DNA of 64,000 bases from Chrysomallon squamiferum (GCA_012295275.1 CM022677.1:12451723-12515722), one strand, 5' to 3'. Shown: positions 30,741-44,201, counted from the first letter of the stretch. Numbers and translations are program-made. The notes: a model not told the origin generated them from the letters alone.

Positions 30741-31149
30741 CTATAATGAAGTCTCATTGGTTGGTTGCCTAACAGTGTCTATCTCAAGCACTTCAATTCT
30801 TTGTTTGAGCAGTTTTACCTGTCTCTCGTAGCGATCTGTCATCCCCTGTAACTGAGTCTCAAGGTTCTTCAGCTTGCTCTGGTACTTCTTCTTTGCTTTA
30901 TCAAACGCTGATATCAAGGCACTGTAAGAGAAAAAATAAATAAATAAATAACAAAACAACAAAACTTTAATGAATTAAAACATCATATGGAAATTATGAA
31001 AAACATGTCTATGAGTTATTCAGCATCACTGCAAACTTTTAATTTTGTTTTTCATATTTTTTCCTATAATTATCAGATAACAATATACTGTCAGTATATT
31101 CCAATTTAAGTTTTAAATGTGTTAAGCATTAGTTATAAATTTGCTAAAA

Positions 31150-31187
<38 letters not shown>

Positions 31188-34100
31188 GTTATCTAACACT
31201 AGCAAGTCCAAACATTTCTAAGAATTTTCATTTTCAAAATTAATTTTAAGAATGAAAAAAGGATAAATGATTTGACAAATGCATTAGAACAGATTAAAAT
31301 GATGTTAAATATAAAATTATCTGATTCTTTTCTCTTCATTTGATTGGGATATAAACACCAATGTGAACACAGACATATAAAGAAAGAAAGCAAAATGAGA
31401 TTTACTCCAAGGGAGGTAATTTCAGCACCAAGAATCTGTCTGTCTCCAGCACATATTTTTAATTTCTTCAGTTCTGCTATTTTAGCTATAGGAATCTAAT
31501 CACTACCTTAACTGGTCCTGTGAATTAATTAATATTAAATAAATAAATAAATAAATAAAAATATTTATATAACTTAAATAATAGCTACACTGTCAAATAT
31601 TTTTAACAGGTAAATAAGCAGCAAATGCATGACATACAATAGAAAGAAATATAGAAAGTAAAAATAAAAATAATAATAATATACAAGTTTTTCATATACT
31701 CTTTAAACTATAACAGAAAGGTAACAATTTATCCTGTAACTCTTTTTCCTGTAACAAAAATGTTACAGTTTATCCGATAACTCTTTCAACAGTAACAAAA
31801 CTGTAACAATTCATCTCTTAAAAATGTAACAAAAGCCATATTATATAACTGAAGGAAAATGGAGTCTTAATAATTAACATTACTTATGTTTTGTGTTTTA
31901 ATTCTATCTACAAATAAAAATGTAAATATAATCATTATGCAGAGTTACCTTTCTTTTCAACTTCTCCCTGTCATCATTGATATATTCAATATGGCTACAT
32001 AGCTGTGTAAGTTCTATTTCCTGTCTGCCTATCTGTTCTTGTAGAGCATTGTTTTCTACTCGCAGTGAGTTCACCTCCTCCTGCAGATACTTTGAGCATT
32101 GTGCTTTTCAGCATCTTCTTTGAGACGTTGAACGATGTTGCAATCATCAGACACATCGTGGAGGGGAAAGTCTTTTCTTTCTGCAATGGCTGACTCCAGT
32201 TTAGTGACAACTCAGGAAAATTCTGCGTTTATTTCATTACATATTTCTAAAAAAAAAATATATATATATATTTTATTTTTTAAATTAATTTATAATTATT
32301 CTCAATTATAATTTGAGTATGTACAGTTATAAAGAATGGACATCATTAAGTGAGTTGTGATTTATTTTAAAATTTAATCTATTATTCTCTTTTGATTTTA
32401 TAATATCATATTTTAATTATATATTTATTTTGAACATTTTTTTAATTCATTCTAACAGTAAGTAAATGAGTAATGCTTCATTATAAGTTTAAATTGTATT
32501 AAAATCAATGAAGAAGAGCAAACTTGTGATATTTTACAATTGAAAAATAACAAACCTGTACTGTTTCATTTATGTGATTGAAATGCATTAAAGAAAAACA
32601 GTGAAGAACGGCAAACACACTTTAAACTGAACAATGACAAACTTATAATATTTCATTATGTTTCCAGCTACACTGTACTGTTTCATTACATGTTTAAATT
32701 GCATTAAAAACAGTGAAGAACAGCAAACTCATATTATATATTATTTCACATCTGACTAAAACCATTGTCCTGATGACATTAATCTGCAGTTATTATGTAA
32801 TTTTGTCTCAGTATTGCATACACACAAACACATGGACACACAGACATAAACGGGTGGGGGGAATCAATCTATTGGACCACACTTACCTTTAACAACAAAT
32901 CTGCCATGACAAAAATTGCTACTGACAGCTACATCAATCAACTGACAGAAATGAGGTCACAGTTACCTGAGTGTAGCCTCTGACAGACCTGCAGACACAC
33001 AACAAAATGTACACAGTGATATAACTCAAGTCATTAGCATGCAGCTACTGCAGTGTCCATCACCACAGAAACTCCAGCCAGTTCTCATAATCTCACAAAA
33101 TATGCAAATTTTCAGCAACTACATGAAACACAATCAAAACTGCACTTCACTTATCAACATGCTAGACTCAGCTGCCACTAAACACAAAACTAAAACCAAA
33201 AACTGCACTAACAAAATATCCACTGCATAAGAACAAAAAAAAAAGAAGATAACAGCAAAATAAAACTAAAAATAGATAACCATTTAATAACAAAGAAAAT
33301 CATTCACATTCAACAGCCAACTTCAGACGCCACATACAGAAGATAATCACATCTTGTAAAAACTTTTACCAAACATCACACTGCCTGACAGTCTCATGTT
33401 AGAATAAAACATACAACACTTGAAATACAGACAAAACCTACACACACTAAAATACTGTGTTAAAATCCACTCTCAGTAATAAACATCTCATGAAAGAGTT
33501 AGGCCCTGTTCAACCCTTTAAAACTCACCTTTCACATAATTTTTAAACAACAGTCAGCCATATTGAAATGGAGACTGGTGTGGGTGAATGTTGCAATCAG
33601 CAAATAGTAAAGGAATAAAATAAACATTAGTTACACCTTTCATCATCAAAACCCAAAATCATTTTAGTAACAAACTACATAAAAACCTTACCAAACTCAG
33701 AATCAGCTACTCCACCAATCTAAACACAATCAAAATCAAATATAAAATAAACACAACACTAAACTGTAGCTATGGAATTTCTGAAACCATGAAATATTAC
33801 TTATTTCTCTGTCCACATTTTTCCAGTGAACACCTAATGCTACATGACACATGCAATGAATTAAACATTGAATTTACATGTAAAAACATCTTGATAGCAA
33901 CAGTGAAAAACTGAGACCCCAAACTTTAATTCAAACAAATAAATAGACACAAATGTTTGAATAAATAAATTCAAAAACATAACATAAAATAGCACAGACA
34001 TAGGTTAAACAAAAAGCAAATACTCCAAAAGAAAATAATTATATAAATTATTTAATTAATAGATTTACTGACTCACCAGCTGATAGATTTGCTGACACAC

Positions 34101-34211
34101 AGTTTCAGAACATATTTTAAAAGTTCTACATTTTCTTGACACAAGGAAGTAAACTGGTTCTGGCTGGTTTGGGCTGTTTGGAATGTGAACTTTCTGTACT
34201 GACAAGTGAAA
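30741..34211 (-). CDS. Coiled-coil protein gene, C-terminal exons, frame interrupted
   Basis: Terminal exon 30921-30741 (acceptor TTCTCTTACAG, stop TAG) encodes 59 residues of clear coiled coil (AKKKYQSKLKNLETQLQ, then QVKLLKQRIEVLE). Exon 31485-31406 encodes KIAELKKLKICAGDRQ and ends at GTAAAT. Exon 32210-31949 encodes LESAIAERKDFPLHDV, then RLKEDAEKHNAQ. After a one-base frame change it continues YLQEEVNSLRVENNALQEQI to EYINDDREKLKRK, with donor GTAACT. Exon 34211-34077 (acceptor TCTTCTTCAG, donor GTGAGT) is open in two frames, one reading SLCQENVELLKYVLKLC. A 22-bp microexon at 32988-32967 is possible. The frame break at 32091-32093 and the phase conflict before exon 31485 would both vanish with one more base in an A run. 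The resulting protein would be a long helical, perhaps centrosomal or cytoskeletal, protein; I do not recognise the gene. Confidence 0.5.
33240..34070. other. Presumed intron; nothing recognised
   Basis: A-rich and C-rich on the plus strand, low in G, with no strong repeat and no convincing exon on either strand. Confidence 0.45.
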
Positions 34212-34373
34212 CTGAAGAAGATAATTAGCTTTTTCATAAAAATAAAAATGAAAACAAAATTTAAAATAATAAACAAAAACATACTCCAATATAAAATCAA
34301 TTAATCTAAGAATTAATACAATATCCTTAATATTATATTTACATTATTCAAATGAATTCTTACCCTGTGCAAT

Positions 34374-34641
34374 AGCAGTCTGTTGATTCTCCTCCAAAGT
34401 GAAGATTTAGTCTCACATGTAGACAGTATTTTCAAATTACTCCCTTTGAATCCTGCAACTGACTCAGACAAAATTAGTCATAAGATTGAGGAAAATGCTA
34501 CTGAAATTGAACTATCCTTTCTGTCTTCACATGTAAAAGTGTGTGAATTAATTTTCTTCTGCCAGATTTCTTTTCTCTCTCAGAGTTACCCCACTCAGTC
34601 TGCAATGCTTCAATAAAGCTGCGAGTTTGTTCTGACTAATG
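34374..34641 (-). other. Exon-like segment of unresolved strand
   Basis: On the minus strand an acceptor (TTGTTTACAG) at 34642 and a donor (GTAAGA) at 34373 bracket 268 bases. No frame runs through: one reads ISQNKLAALLKHCRLSG, another ends EENQQTAIAQ at the donor. On the plus strand the same stretch is open for 77 codons from 34383 (DSDKISHKIEENATEIELSF). It is either one or two exons of the coiled-coil gene with lesions, or a plus-strand exon of the gene ending at 36403. Confidence 0.3.
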
Positions 34642-35159
34642 CTGTAAACAAACAATAAAAGATATAAGCAGACACCAGTAGCCCCCAAACACACACATCC
34701 AAATGTCCTCTATACAAATGAAGGAGAAATTACAAATTAACTGCTGCTTAAATAGCAAAAATACTAATGAAAAAAACCATTACAAATTCTCTCTGCTTTC
34801 TTCATTGGAGTGCTTTGAAGAACTCCCAGAAATATCATATCTTTTTCAGCAGCAAAAAAAACAAAACAATCTGAATTCTTATAATACTTATACAGTGGTA
34901 AATTATTTGAAATAACTGTCCTAATTCAGATGACAAAAATTTCTTATTTATAAAAATCATTTTAATGAGTTGTTTATCCAGATAAAATATATTACAAATG
35001 ATTTGACACTTAAAATGTTCTTATTTCCATAGTTAATTCTATCACAGTCTCTAACATGAATAAATCATATTATTTTAGAAGAATTACTTTTTTCTTCTTC
35101 TTCTTATGATTATCTATAACTGACATTTTCAGCTTGAGACAAATGTCTTTTGAAGCTGA

Positions 35160-35468
35160 TGATTATGCACGTTATGTCAGTAAGCACAAGGCTCGAAATT
35201 AAAAAAAGCAACATTATAGTTTAGTCGCCTAAAAAGTATTTTTTTGGATCATCATTTTTTTTCTATAAGTTATAACACAAGAGCCACTATTAATAATTTT
35301 GTAGCAAATATGTATGTATAAAAGTATCGGCATACCTTAATTTGTCAACATCTAAAATGAAATACGAAAATTCTTTATTAATTAAAATCGCCACAAAAAT
35401 TTAGTCCTAGTTATACAAATCAGCTGGTAAGACATTTTCAAACAAACCTTGACAAAAATGGAATTATC

Positions 35469-35511
<43 letters not shown>

Positions 35512-36105
35512 TTATAGTATTAAACGCTTGGATTTTTCAAAAGAAATAAAAATTAAAGGAAAGCAACGTGAAATGACAGTCAGTAAAGTTTAGTGTGTGA
35601 AAACGAAAAATACTAGCAAATACAAGGTTATAGAGTTATCTTCCATGATAACTTGTTCCGTTAACCAAGCGATAATTATTAACGTAACGCTATAAAAGTT
35701 CGCTAAATTTGCTCGTTGGTTTCACTTTAGCCAATTAAAGGCGGAATTGAAAAGGAAAAACAATAGCAAACAATTAGTTTCAGAGTTATCTCCTGTGTTA
35801 ACGTGTTCCGTTAACCAACCGATAATCCTTTAACGTACTGTTTATAAATAGGTGTTAGCGAATTATGTAAGCCGATACGTCCAACTTATGGAACTATGGG
35901 CACTGATTTTATGTGAAATAAATATTTCGATAAAATTATTATAAAATTATTATCTTGTGTTGTAACTTTTAGCAAAAAACAGGTCACCCAAATAATATTT
36001 TTGGGGGCGACTAACCATAATATTTCTTACATCCAAGTCAACTAAACGGAACTTTGGTCGCATTTGGTGACCTGGCGACTGGCCATTTCGAGCCCTGCAT
36101 AATTA
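35160..36105. mobile_element. Non-autonomous DNA-transposon-like element with inverted ends
   Basis: The left end reads GATTATGCAC and, 30 bases on, AAGGCTCGAAATTA. The right end reads GGCCATTTCGAGCCCTGCATAATTATC. The GGGCTCGAAAT block and the flanking ATTATGCA are inverted relative to each other. Next to the right end lie TGGTCGCATTTGGTGACC and GGCGACTGG, a composition known from GGGCTCGAAATTA-ended elements of many animals. The interior has two ~130-bp direct repeats sharing GAGTTATCT, TGTTCCGTTAACCAA and CGATAAT (about 35590-35700 and 35740-35855). No transposase frame is present. Superfamily not assigned. Confidence 0.6.
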
Positions 36106-36169
36106 TCTCTTATATTAAGAAATCTGTTTGTAATGTAACTGTTATTTTAATACTGTTTAAATATTTCAG

Positions 36170-36403
36170 TCAGAAGATGTGACTAACTGCATCTCAGAAA
36201 AATGTTCACAGCTATTGGATTCAAAAGATATAGTGACTACTGAGCTACCACATGTAACATCTACTGAAACATTGTCAGATACCCAGTCTGATTATCTTCC
36301 ATACGAAGTAGGACACAGACCCCTCTGTCATAGCCGTAACCCAGCATTAAATTCTCCTAAATATCTCCCTGATATGATAATCAGTTATGTTAACCATAAG
36401 TGA
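36170..36403 (+). CDS. Terminal exon of an unidentified plus-strand gene
   Basis: A strong acceptor (TTTAAATATTTCAG) at 36169 opens a frame of 77 codons ending TGA at 36401-36403, with AATAAA 52 bases later. The sequence is Ser/Thr/Asp-rich and looks disordered: SEDVTNCISEKCSQLLDSKD, then TSTETLSDTQSDYLPYEVGH, ending MIISYVNHK. GC content is higher than the flanks. Upstream exons may include the plus-strand open stretches near 34383-34600 and 34703-34915, but the transposon-like element lies between and I cannot match splice sites with confidence. No family recognised. Confidence 0.45.
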   Translation, partial: SEDVTNCISEKCSQLLDSKDIVTTELPHVTSTETLSDTQSDYLPYEVGHRPLCHSRNPALNSPKYLPDMIISYVNHK

Positions 36404-36454
36404 GAATGTTGATCCAGTGATCAGTTCTACCCTTCTCTTATTATCTTTGCAAAC

Positions 36455-36460
36455 AATAAA
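36455..36460 (+). terminator. Poly(A) signal AATAAA
   Basis: Lies 52 bases after the stop of the exon at 36170-36403, in the right orientation and at a usual distance. Confidence 0.5.
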
Positions 36461-36837
36461 TATTTTGAGCTGATATTATTCTATTGTAAAAATATAGTTA
36501 AGCACATTTTAGCGATTTTCTCAAAATAGTCATGGAAACAGACAGAGTTAAACAGAGAGAGTAGTAATTTTACATCTCTATAATTAATTCTGAATAGAAG
36601 GTGTGGCTGGGATTTGATCTCGAAGCCTGTTAGTTCAATATTTATAAAAAAAATTGCGTTACTATTGCAGAATGATTAATGACTGACTGTGAGGAAATGT
36701 GTCAGTATATGTAGTGTCTCAGGCAAAAGCCAGAATGTTGTTGGTTTTTTCTACTTTTTCTTTTTGTCCTCATGTTTCTGTTTCACTTATACATGTTTTT
36801 TTCTCTTTGATCATTTTCCTCACTCCATTTGTGGGTC

Positions 36838-36868
<31 letters not shown>

Positions 36869-36897
36869 TTTTTTGCCGTCAGTTTCTTTTTACTTGG

Positions 36898-36966
<69 letters not shown>
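36838..36966. repeat. T run, (ATT)n and (GTT)n microsatellites
   Basis: A T run of about 20, then ATT about 12 times at 36898-36933, then GTT about 11 times to 36966. Open frames are poly-Leu, poly-Tyr/Cys and poly-Val. Confidence 0.9.
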
Positions 36967-36967
<1 letters not shown>

Positions 36968-36999
36968 TTATATTATTATTATTGTTTTTAATTATTGTT

Positions 37000-37604
37000 C
37001 TTGCTATTATTATTATTTACTTTTATTACTATTAGTTATTTTTTAAAATAAATATAATTTTTTCCGTTTCAGTTCTTGCCTCGTTTTTTCATTATTAATG
37101 CAGTTTTAAGATAAATTTGAATGAACTGTTACAATAAACATCTCTTCTAAAAACTTTGAACACATTTCCGTAACAGTAATAAAAATATTCCAGTGAAGAA
37201 ATTTGTGAATGTTGTTTATAATTTTCATTACAGTTTATTAATCTTGAACTCGGTAGTCTCAGAAAAACAGTGCTGTGTTGGTTAAACAAGTGAACACTTC
37301 AGCATGAAACCTATCTTAGAAAATATATCCTTTTTCATAGAACATGATTATTGTAAACACTCGAGTGAAAACAACTGTGATTTCTTCAAGTGTAAATTCT
37401 CTTAACCCACTTGATCGCTGACTGTAAATCATAACACAAATACCTGAATTGATATAAGGAACATATTTTTATTAGTTTGCGTAAATTTCGATAAAAATAT
37501 TGAGTCCTTTTTTCACATTCGCAGTTTACAAAAGGCATTTTTCTTATAGTTTAATAAATTTAAATAGGATCATTTAACATTTTTATACAGACAGATACAT
37601 ATGG

Positions 37605-37682
<78 letters not shown>

Positions 37683-39066
37683 AGATTGCGCATATATATT
37701 TTCCTCCTATATTTTTCGGTGATAACATTAAAATGAACCCTTGCTTTTAGAATTAATGTTTGGTCTTTATTCAGAAACCTGAAAAACGCCTTCAGCTAAA
37801 CTCACGGCTGTTTTTACGACGAAACTGAGATTGAGAGAAATTGTTTAACGTTTGTTATGAATTCACCAGTCTTCTGATCAAAAACTATTCTGGGCCTCAG
37901 AAAAAGGAAATATTTTATTATAACCTATATTAACGTTGTTTTTTGATAATTTCATATTTTGAATAATTTTGTAAAGTTAACGTAAGATAGAAGCTTAATA
38001 TCTCCGCTTCACATCTAAATATGAATATCCTCTTGAGACATTTATATTAATATTAAAAGTATGCTGATGTTCATAAAATTTTATTTTTTATTATTGTACA
38101 ATTAGTGTACAGTTGTCAAAAAAATAAAAAATAAATAAATAAATATTTTTTAGGTACACAAGTCAATATACTAATAGTAACAGTGAAGCTGTAATATTAA
38201 CCAGTACATTGAAAAATACATCTCTATTTTATTTTATTTTTTATTTTTCAAGATTAATGTCCTTATCGTATACTGAACAATTATGGTCTTTAATATTAAG
38301 TTATTTTATTAATAATAATAAGACTATACAGAAACGCGTGAAGTGCTAGATGAATACTGTATTTATTATTGTATTGATATTACTGAAAATTAACTATTCA
38401 AATTTATCAAATTATGTAATTAAGAATATATCAGATTATTTCTTTTTTAAACACTGAGAGAAGTAAGTTAATCTAGAATGAAATTCCATGTTTATTCAAT
38501 AATATAACTGATAATCTCTAATTAATGTAATTTAAATTTCTCATAAATAATTTCTCATAATTAATTTCTCATAAATGCGTCTTATTTTGTTATCGATGGG
38601 TAACATTATCAGTGAAAACAGCGATATTCTTTAGTTAACTCTGGTTTTGTAAAAGTTCACGATTTTTCATGTAATTTATATTATAAATAAATCAATTTAT
38701 TATTATTATTATCCTTATTATATATTTTTTTTAAAAGAAGTATTTAGTTTTTAGACATATATAGGAAGCTTGCGTTTTTATAGGAAGAAAAAAAGAGAAG
38801 ATATTACGGTGTTATTATTGTTGTTGTTGTTGTTATTTAGCTGTTGACAAAGAGAGGACTGTGACAAACATGGTGTCTGCTTCACTGACTCATTGTTAAT
38901 TACTGGTGGAGTGGTTATACTAATATCTAATGTAGTAAGAGAACTTCAGGTATAATAAGAAATGTAAATTATACTACACTATACAACTTGCGCTCAAGTA
39001 CACCTTTTAATGAATGTAATGAAAAAATTAAATTTCGCATAATAAAATAACCTGTTAACCTCATTT
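37000..39066. other. No gene seen
   Basis: AT-rich sequence with a (CA)n run at about 37609-37679. A short block near 38178-38215 resembles 9198-9230. No exon-like segment with good splice sites was found. Confidence 0.5.
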
Positions 39067-39480
39067 GTTCTCAGCTAATCAGTACACACTATCGTGATTC
39101 CAGGGAATTAACTGATATTTTTCAATATAACCTGATATAAATATATGATAATAAATAAAATATGAGATTAACATTTCTAAACATACTTAACCTACAAACT
39201 GTAAATATCACTGCTCATAATTAATTCTCATCTTTTTCTTTTTGTAAGTAATTAAACCGCTTATTTTCATAACGCCATGTATAATTATTATTTAATATAA
39301 CTGTCAGTAATGTCTAATATTGGTTATCAATATTTTCTGTAGTGTACATAATATTCCACGTACAGTAAAATTACACCTTTCTATTATATGACTTCGAATT
39401 AGCAAAGTAAAATATTACGTTACTTCTACTAAAACTGATACTTCCAAGCGGTATCAGAATTTAGTTTCACAATGTTCTCG
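39067..39480. repeat. Dispersed 400-bp repeat, copy 2
   Basis: Same order of landmarks as 27837-28245 and the same orientation, but here not next to a TRIM-like gene. Confidence 0.85.
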
Positions 39481-42245
39481 ATATATTTTTGACGTCACAT
39501 ACAAACTACTGTTATTTAAAAAAATTACAACTCGTAAGTTCCATCTATATTTCTGAATGTTCACAGTGAAATCATACCTGTAATTGTCAGTGTTTTGTCG
39601 TATAACTAACTGAATATCATCTCATTCACGAAAGATAGTTGAGAAATTTAGAAATAAAGAGGCCTTCCAAATTCCTAATTTCTCTGTTACTAACAAAATC
39701 AGGATTAGTTTTTAGTTGCACCTCAAATGGTATTGATAATTAAATATTGATCTTCTTTTAGTAGACAGGTGTGTATTGAAAAGCTGAGGTTTCTCTGTTA
39801 AATATTAGCAAATAATTAATTATATATGAAGTGATATTCATCTTGATACTTTTAGTTGAGAAGTATAGTGAATATTCAGGAATAAAATATCGCAACCAAT
39901 AAAAATGTTAATTCATTAGCAACTGTGATATTAATGTGATATTTCTCAACGTAATTTATGTTGTGTTTACTATATCATGTCAGAATAATTATTTACTCAG
40001 CAAAAGTAACGTAGTGTTTTTGTTAAGACATATCTAAAATCGAAAAAACTCTCTCAGTTGAAGTATATCAAATTTGCTTAATAAAAGTTAATCAAATTTA
40101 AATGGAAGTTTTATTTGATTAATCTAAAATTCATCAACATTTTGATGTTTATTAAACTAATTTTATTAGGTATATATTTTTTTCACAGGCATTATTAAAA
40201 TTAGAACATTTTTTTATTACCATTGATTTATATAGGTTTCATCGGAAATTATATATATATATATACTTTTTTTTATTATAGCACAAAATATATCTATCTA
40301 TCCGTTGAACAAAAATGCATCAAATCATCACCGATTCCTTTCCATTCACCCGACATGTCCGTCAGTTTACAGCTAAATGTAATTCATCCTGGTCTGTGTA
40401 TCTGTGTGTGTCTCTGTGTTTGATGAACATCAATCTTACATTTCAGCACCTTCTTTTGTACAGCATAAAAAATTAAAAATGAATTTCAATACCCATCCCC
40501 AGCACGATTTGTAGACGTAAGAGATTATTATAAAGAGACGGACAGGACGTCTCTCGGTGGCCTTGAACAACGTAGACCTTCCCGTTGTAACTAAACATAG
40601 ATTACTGGTGACAAATGAAAACAGCTACTGAAATAATTCAGTTAAAATTAACTGATCATTTTTCATTTCTAGACTGTTCATGTTATAGCATGGTGAATTA
40701 CAAATTTTCCTGCATTAAAAATAAAAAATTAAACATAAGAAATATTGGAAGGTGTTCACTTCCAAGACAAAATAAAAACTAAAAGGTTAACATCCTCATA
40801 AAAATGTTTTAGACAGTCTACATGATTTATTTTAATAATTAATATAATAATAATAGTAGTAATAATAATATAATAATACTAATAATAATGATGATGATGA
40901 TGATGATGATAAATAACTACATTAATTAATTAATAATGTTCATCTATATTGCCTATATTACTACTAGTATATATATATATATAAAATTAAAAAATTGCAC
41001 TTTTGCGAAGGGGGACAACTGTAACAGAACTTTCGATACAACATCATTCAATGATGCGAACTTTTTGATAGAAAAAAAAGCAGATTTAATAACGATATTG
41101 TTATATTTGGCGACATACATTCTTGTTTATACAAAATATGATGGTGTAGCAGCCAGTGCGGTACTGTTTTTGTAAAATAATGTTTTGAGAGGTTACACTT
41201 TTATTTACAGATAAAAAAATGAAAAGAAAAGAAAAAAGGATACTATGTAAACAGTTTTTGAAATGTTTCAAAAACATTTATAAATGCATTGTTCTAGAAG
41301 TTTATTTCTGTACAATCCCGAATGCTTCTGTTTTCAATTTTAAAAAGTTTTATGCAGATGAATAAATGTTTAGTGAAAAACAGTGGAAAACTAGCGAATT
41401 GGACTTAAATTCGAATGAAATTAGAAAATGATTATTTTTGACAATAAAATTCTTAAACCAACGCGTTTTGTAATTCTAAGTATATGCATAAACACAACAA
41501 AAAACAATCACATATATAAATAATGTGTGTGTGTGGATATTTTAATGTAGATAACAACTGCTGAAATCTCTATGTCTATAGCCCATTTTGCATTCACTAA
41601 TTCCCATTCTTTTTCTAAGGCTGATTAAAAATGATGCGGATAATTACGGATCTACTACAGTTCTAAGTTGTCTTGTAAAGCTTCTTAAATAACAGCTGCA
41701 GTAGTATCTCAAAACAAATAATATACTATTTGAAGTACTAGAAGAACTATTGTACTACGTTTTCACATTAAACTGATTTGACATACAGATATTATGAAAA
41801 TTGTTTCGTCATTTTTACACTGATGTCAATGGCTCAAAAACGCAATCGTTTTGAAGAAAACTATAGCTTATTTTAATAGTTTTTTTATCAAAAGAATTTC
41901 ATTGCTTTACAAGCAACGAAAATTAGGAAATACGGAAAACAATACAAGAAACAATGCAGGTACCTGCTTGTGAACGTGAAGTGTGATTTATTTATTTTTG
42001 GTTTACTTCTTTCATTTTTTTTTTTTTTTTTTTGCTAGATTTTTCTACTTTTTTCTGTTTAACTAATCAAATCTAATCAAAACTAATCAAATCTATCAAT
42101 TTATGAACATTAATATAGGCATCGAAATCAGTCTAGCCAGGCACACTCGTTTTTATTTAACATTTCAGCACACCAGAAGTCGTCCGAAAAGGTGAAATAT
42201 ACCCTTCATTTGATTAGTTTCCACTTTGATACTGATAACAGGTTC
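39481..42245. other. No firm gene; weak candidates only
   Basis: A less AT-rich island at about 40490-40600 has two small perfect hairpins (AGAGACG...CGTCTCT and CAACG...CGTTG). A plus-strand open frame to 41175 changes at about 40992 from AT repeats to a varied sequence (NCTFAKGDNCNRTFDTTSF) and ends in a hydrophobic tail; it could be a decayed exon. AAT and GAT tracts lie at 40845-40910. Confidence 0.4.
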
Positions 42246-42247
42246 AA

Positions 42248-42254
42248 ACATTGA

Positions 42255-42292
<38 letters not shown>
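42248..42292. repeat. (CA)n microsatellite
   Basis: About 16 to 17 CA units at the left margin of the duplicated decayed locus. Confidence 0.9.
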
Positions 42293-42309
42293 TTGTTTTA
42301 AGAGAAATA

Positions 42310-44190
42310 AATGTTGTACCATTTTATTGTAGTGTGAACTGTAAGCTTTGTGATTTTATTTGGTGCATAAATATAAATAAAAAAAAAGAAGAAGAAAGAA
42401 AAAGTAGGGGGAAAAAAAGAACAACACCGTTTATTTTGAAGTTTACGTCAATGATTGGCTAAAAAAAAAAAAAAATAATAATAATAATTAAAAAAAAGAA
42501 CCACATGGAGTATATTTTAATAAAAGTTGTTATGTTCCTTTATTTTATTTATTTAATTTGAACTCTTTTTATTTCTTTATTTTAGGATTGTATTTTCGGA
42601 AAAATGCGGGATGATTGTCGAGACTTGACGGATTTAATTTTTTGTTTGACGTTCGAAGAATCTTCTACAGAATTGGTGTAATCGCATTATCATGCAACAA
42701 AAAAGTTGCTTAAAGTATTTCATTTTATGAAGCAGACAGGTAGTACTATTTATTATTATAGTTGTTAATGAGTTTGGATTTTTTGGATTTTATTTAAGTA
42801 TAATTTAAACATCACAGCCACCTGGTGGTAGCCATCTTACTCGGAAATTTATTTATTTATTATTTATTTTATTGATTTTAATATTTTTTATCAATTTTTA
42901 TTTTTTATTTTTTTCTAATGTGAACAGCATAAAGAAGAATTGTTTAGTCTTAATTTTGTTTTACCAATCACTGCAAATTTTATGCAGATAATATGACTAA
43001 TACTACGGCATCCAAAACTATTTACATCTGTATCTACGGATAATGTACCTGGTTGACAATAATTGCTTCAACACACCTATATGTATTACAAAATGTTCAA
43101 CTCATACAGTATAAACCTATGAATGTATAAGGTATTTATTATTATTATTCATTTGCTTTTTCATATCATTACTAATGTTTATTTATTTTTGATGTTTTCC
43201 AGGACAAATTAAAATCATCAGTGGCATGGATATTGCAGAACGTATAAGGAGAAAATGTTCCAAATGAATTTAAAGAATGTTTCTATGAAAAATCAGATGC
43301 GAGTGAAACATTTTATAAATTTCTCATCCAGCTACACAATCATTGACCAGAACCACACTGTAGAGTGCAAGTGCTGCTGGAATACTATAATATGATATAT
43401 CGATGGTTTACATGCAGCATAGACAGGAACAAGAAGGAAAGGGCAGAGCACCACTGAATTCTGCAGTTTTGTGAAAACAAGCTGATGTTGGTAAAAACAC
43501 TTCATCTGCTATGCTGCCTGATGATGTGTGCGTGACTGTGGCAAAGAAAACAACCAGGAAGTTGAGCAGCAGGTGATATTTGAGCTTGCTGCTCTGATAA
43601 TGAAGCTGGATGAGAAGATAAAGAAAAGAGAGAGAAGAAACCAAAGGCTGTAGCTGCAGCAGAACAAGATGAGACTCAGGAAGGCAGCGTTCATGAGAGT
43701 GATGTCTCACCATATTGATAGTTCGAAGGACCGAGCTAGTCCTGTACCTGATTCAGACAACACAATTCCAAGTTGTAAGTTTTTTATCTTATTTTTATTT
43801 CTTAGCAAATAAAATAAGTTTTATAGTAACAACTTTTTACTGATTGTAAAATAGCATAATAATAATCATTTGTTTGCTATTGTTTTGTTGATTATTTAAA
43901 TTATTATCATTATTATCATTATTATCATTATCATTATAATTATTATACAAAATATATCAAAAATATCCCACACCCCTTTGTGTCTGAATAATCCAGCAAC
44001 TGATAACAGTAAAATTTAAATAATAACAGAAACATTAGTTATTTATTTTTAACAGTTTATTATTTTTATTATTTTATTTGTATATTTTTATTTTCAGAAT
44101 ACACATACAGGTCTAATTGATGTTTGCTAGTGAAGTTGTTTCAGTAGAAGGTGCTGTCCAGCACTGAGGATAAAGTTTGCTGCCACTGGA
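42310..44190 (+). pseudogene. Decayed locus, copy 1 of a ~2-kb duplication
   Basis: Collinear with 49670-51915. Shared blocks: AAGCTTTGTGA...TTTATTTGGTGCAT; ACACCGTTTATTT; ATGCGGGATGA; TTCATTCGATG-type tail TTCGAAGA; AATGTTTCTATGAAAAATC; TCTCATCCAGCTACACAATC; GAGTGCAAGTGCTGCTGGAA; GTTGTTTCAGTAGAAG; CTGTCCAGCACTGAGGATAA. Exon-like pieces can be read here: 42604-42681 gives a 25-residue frame beginning MRDDCRDLTD, and 43200-43430 gives SDASETFYKFLIQLHNH with in-frame stops. Both copies carry stops and shifts. What the ancestral protein was is unknown to me. Confidence 0.55.
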
Positions 44191-44201
44191 ATTATTCTAA
44201 A

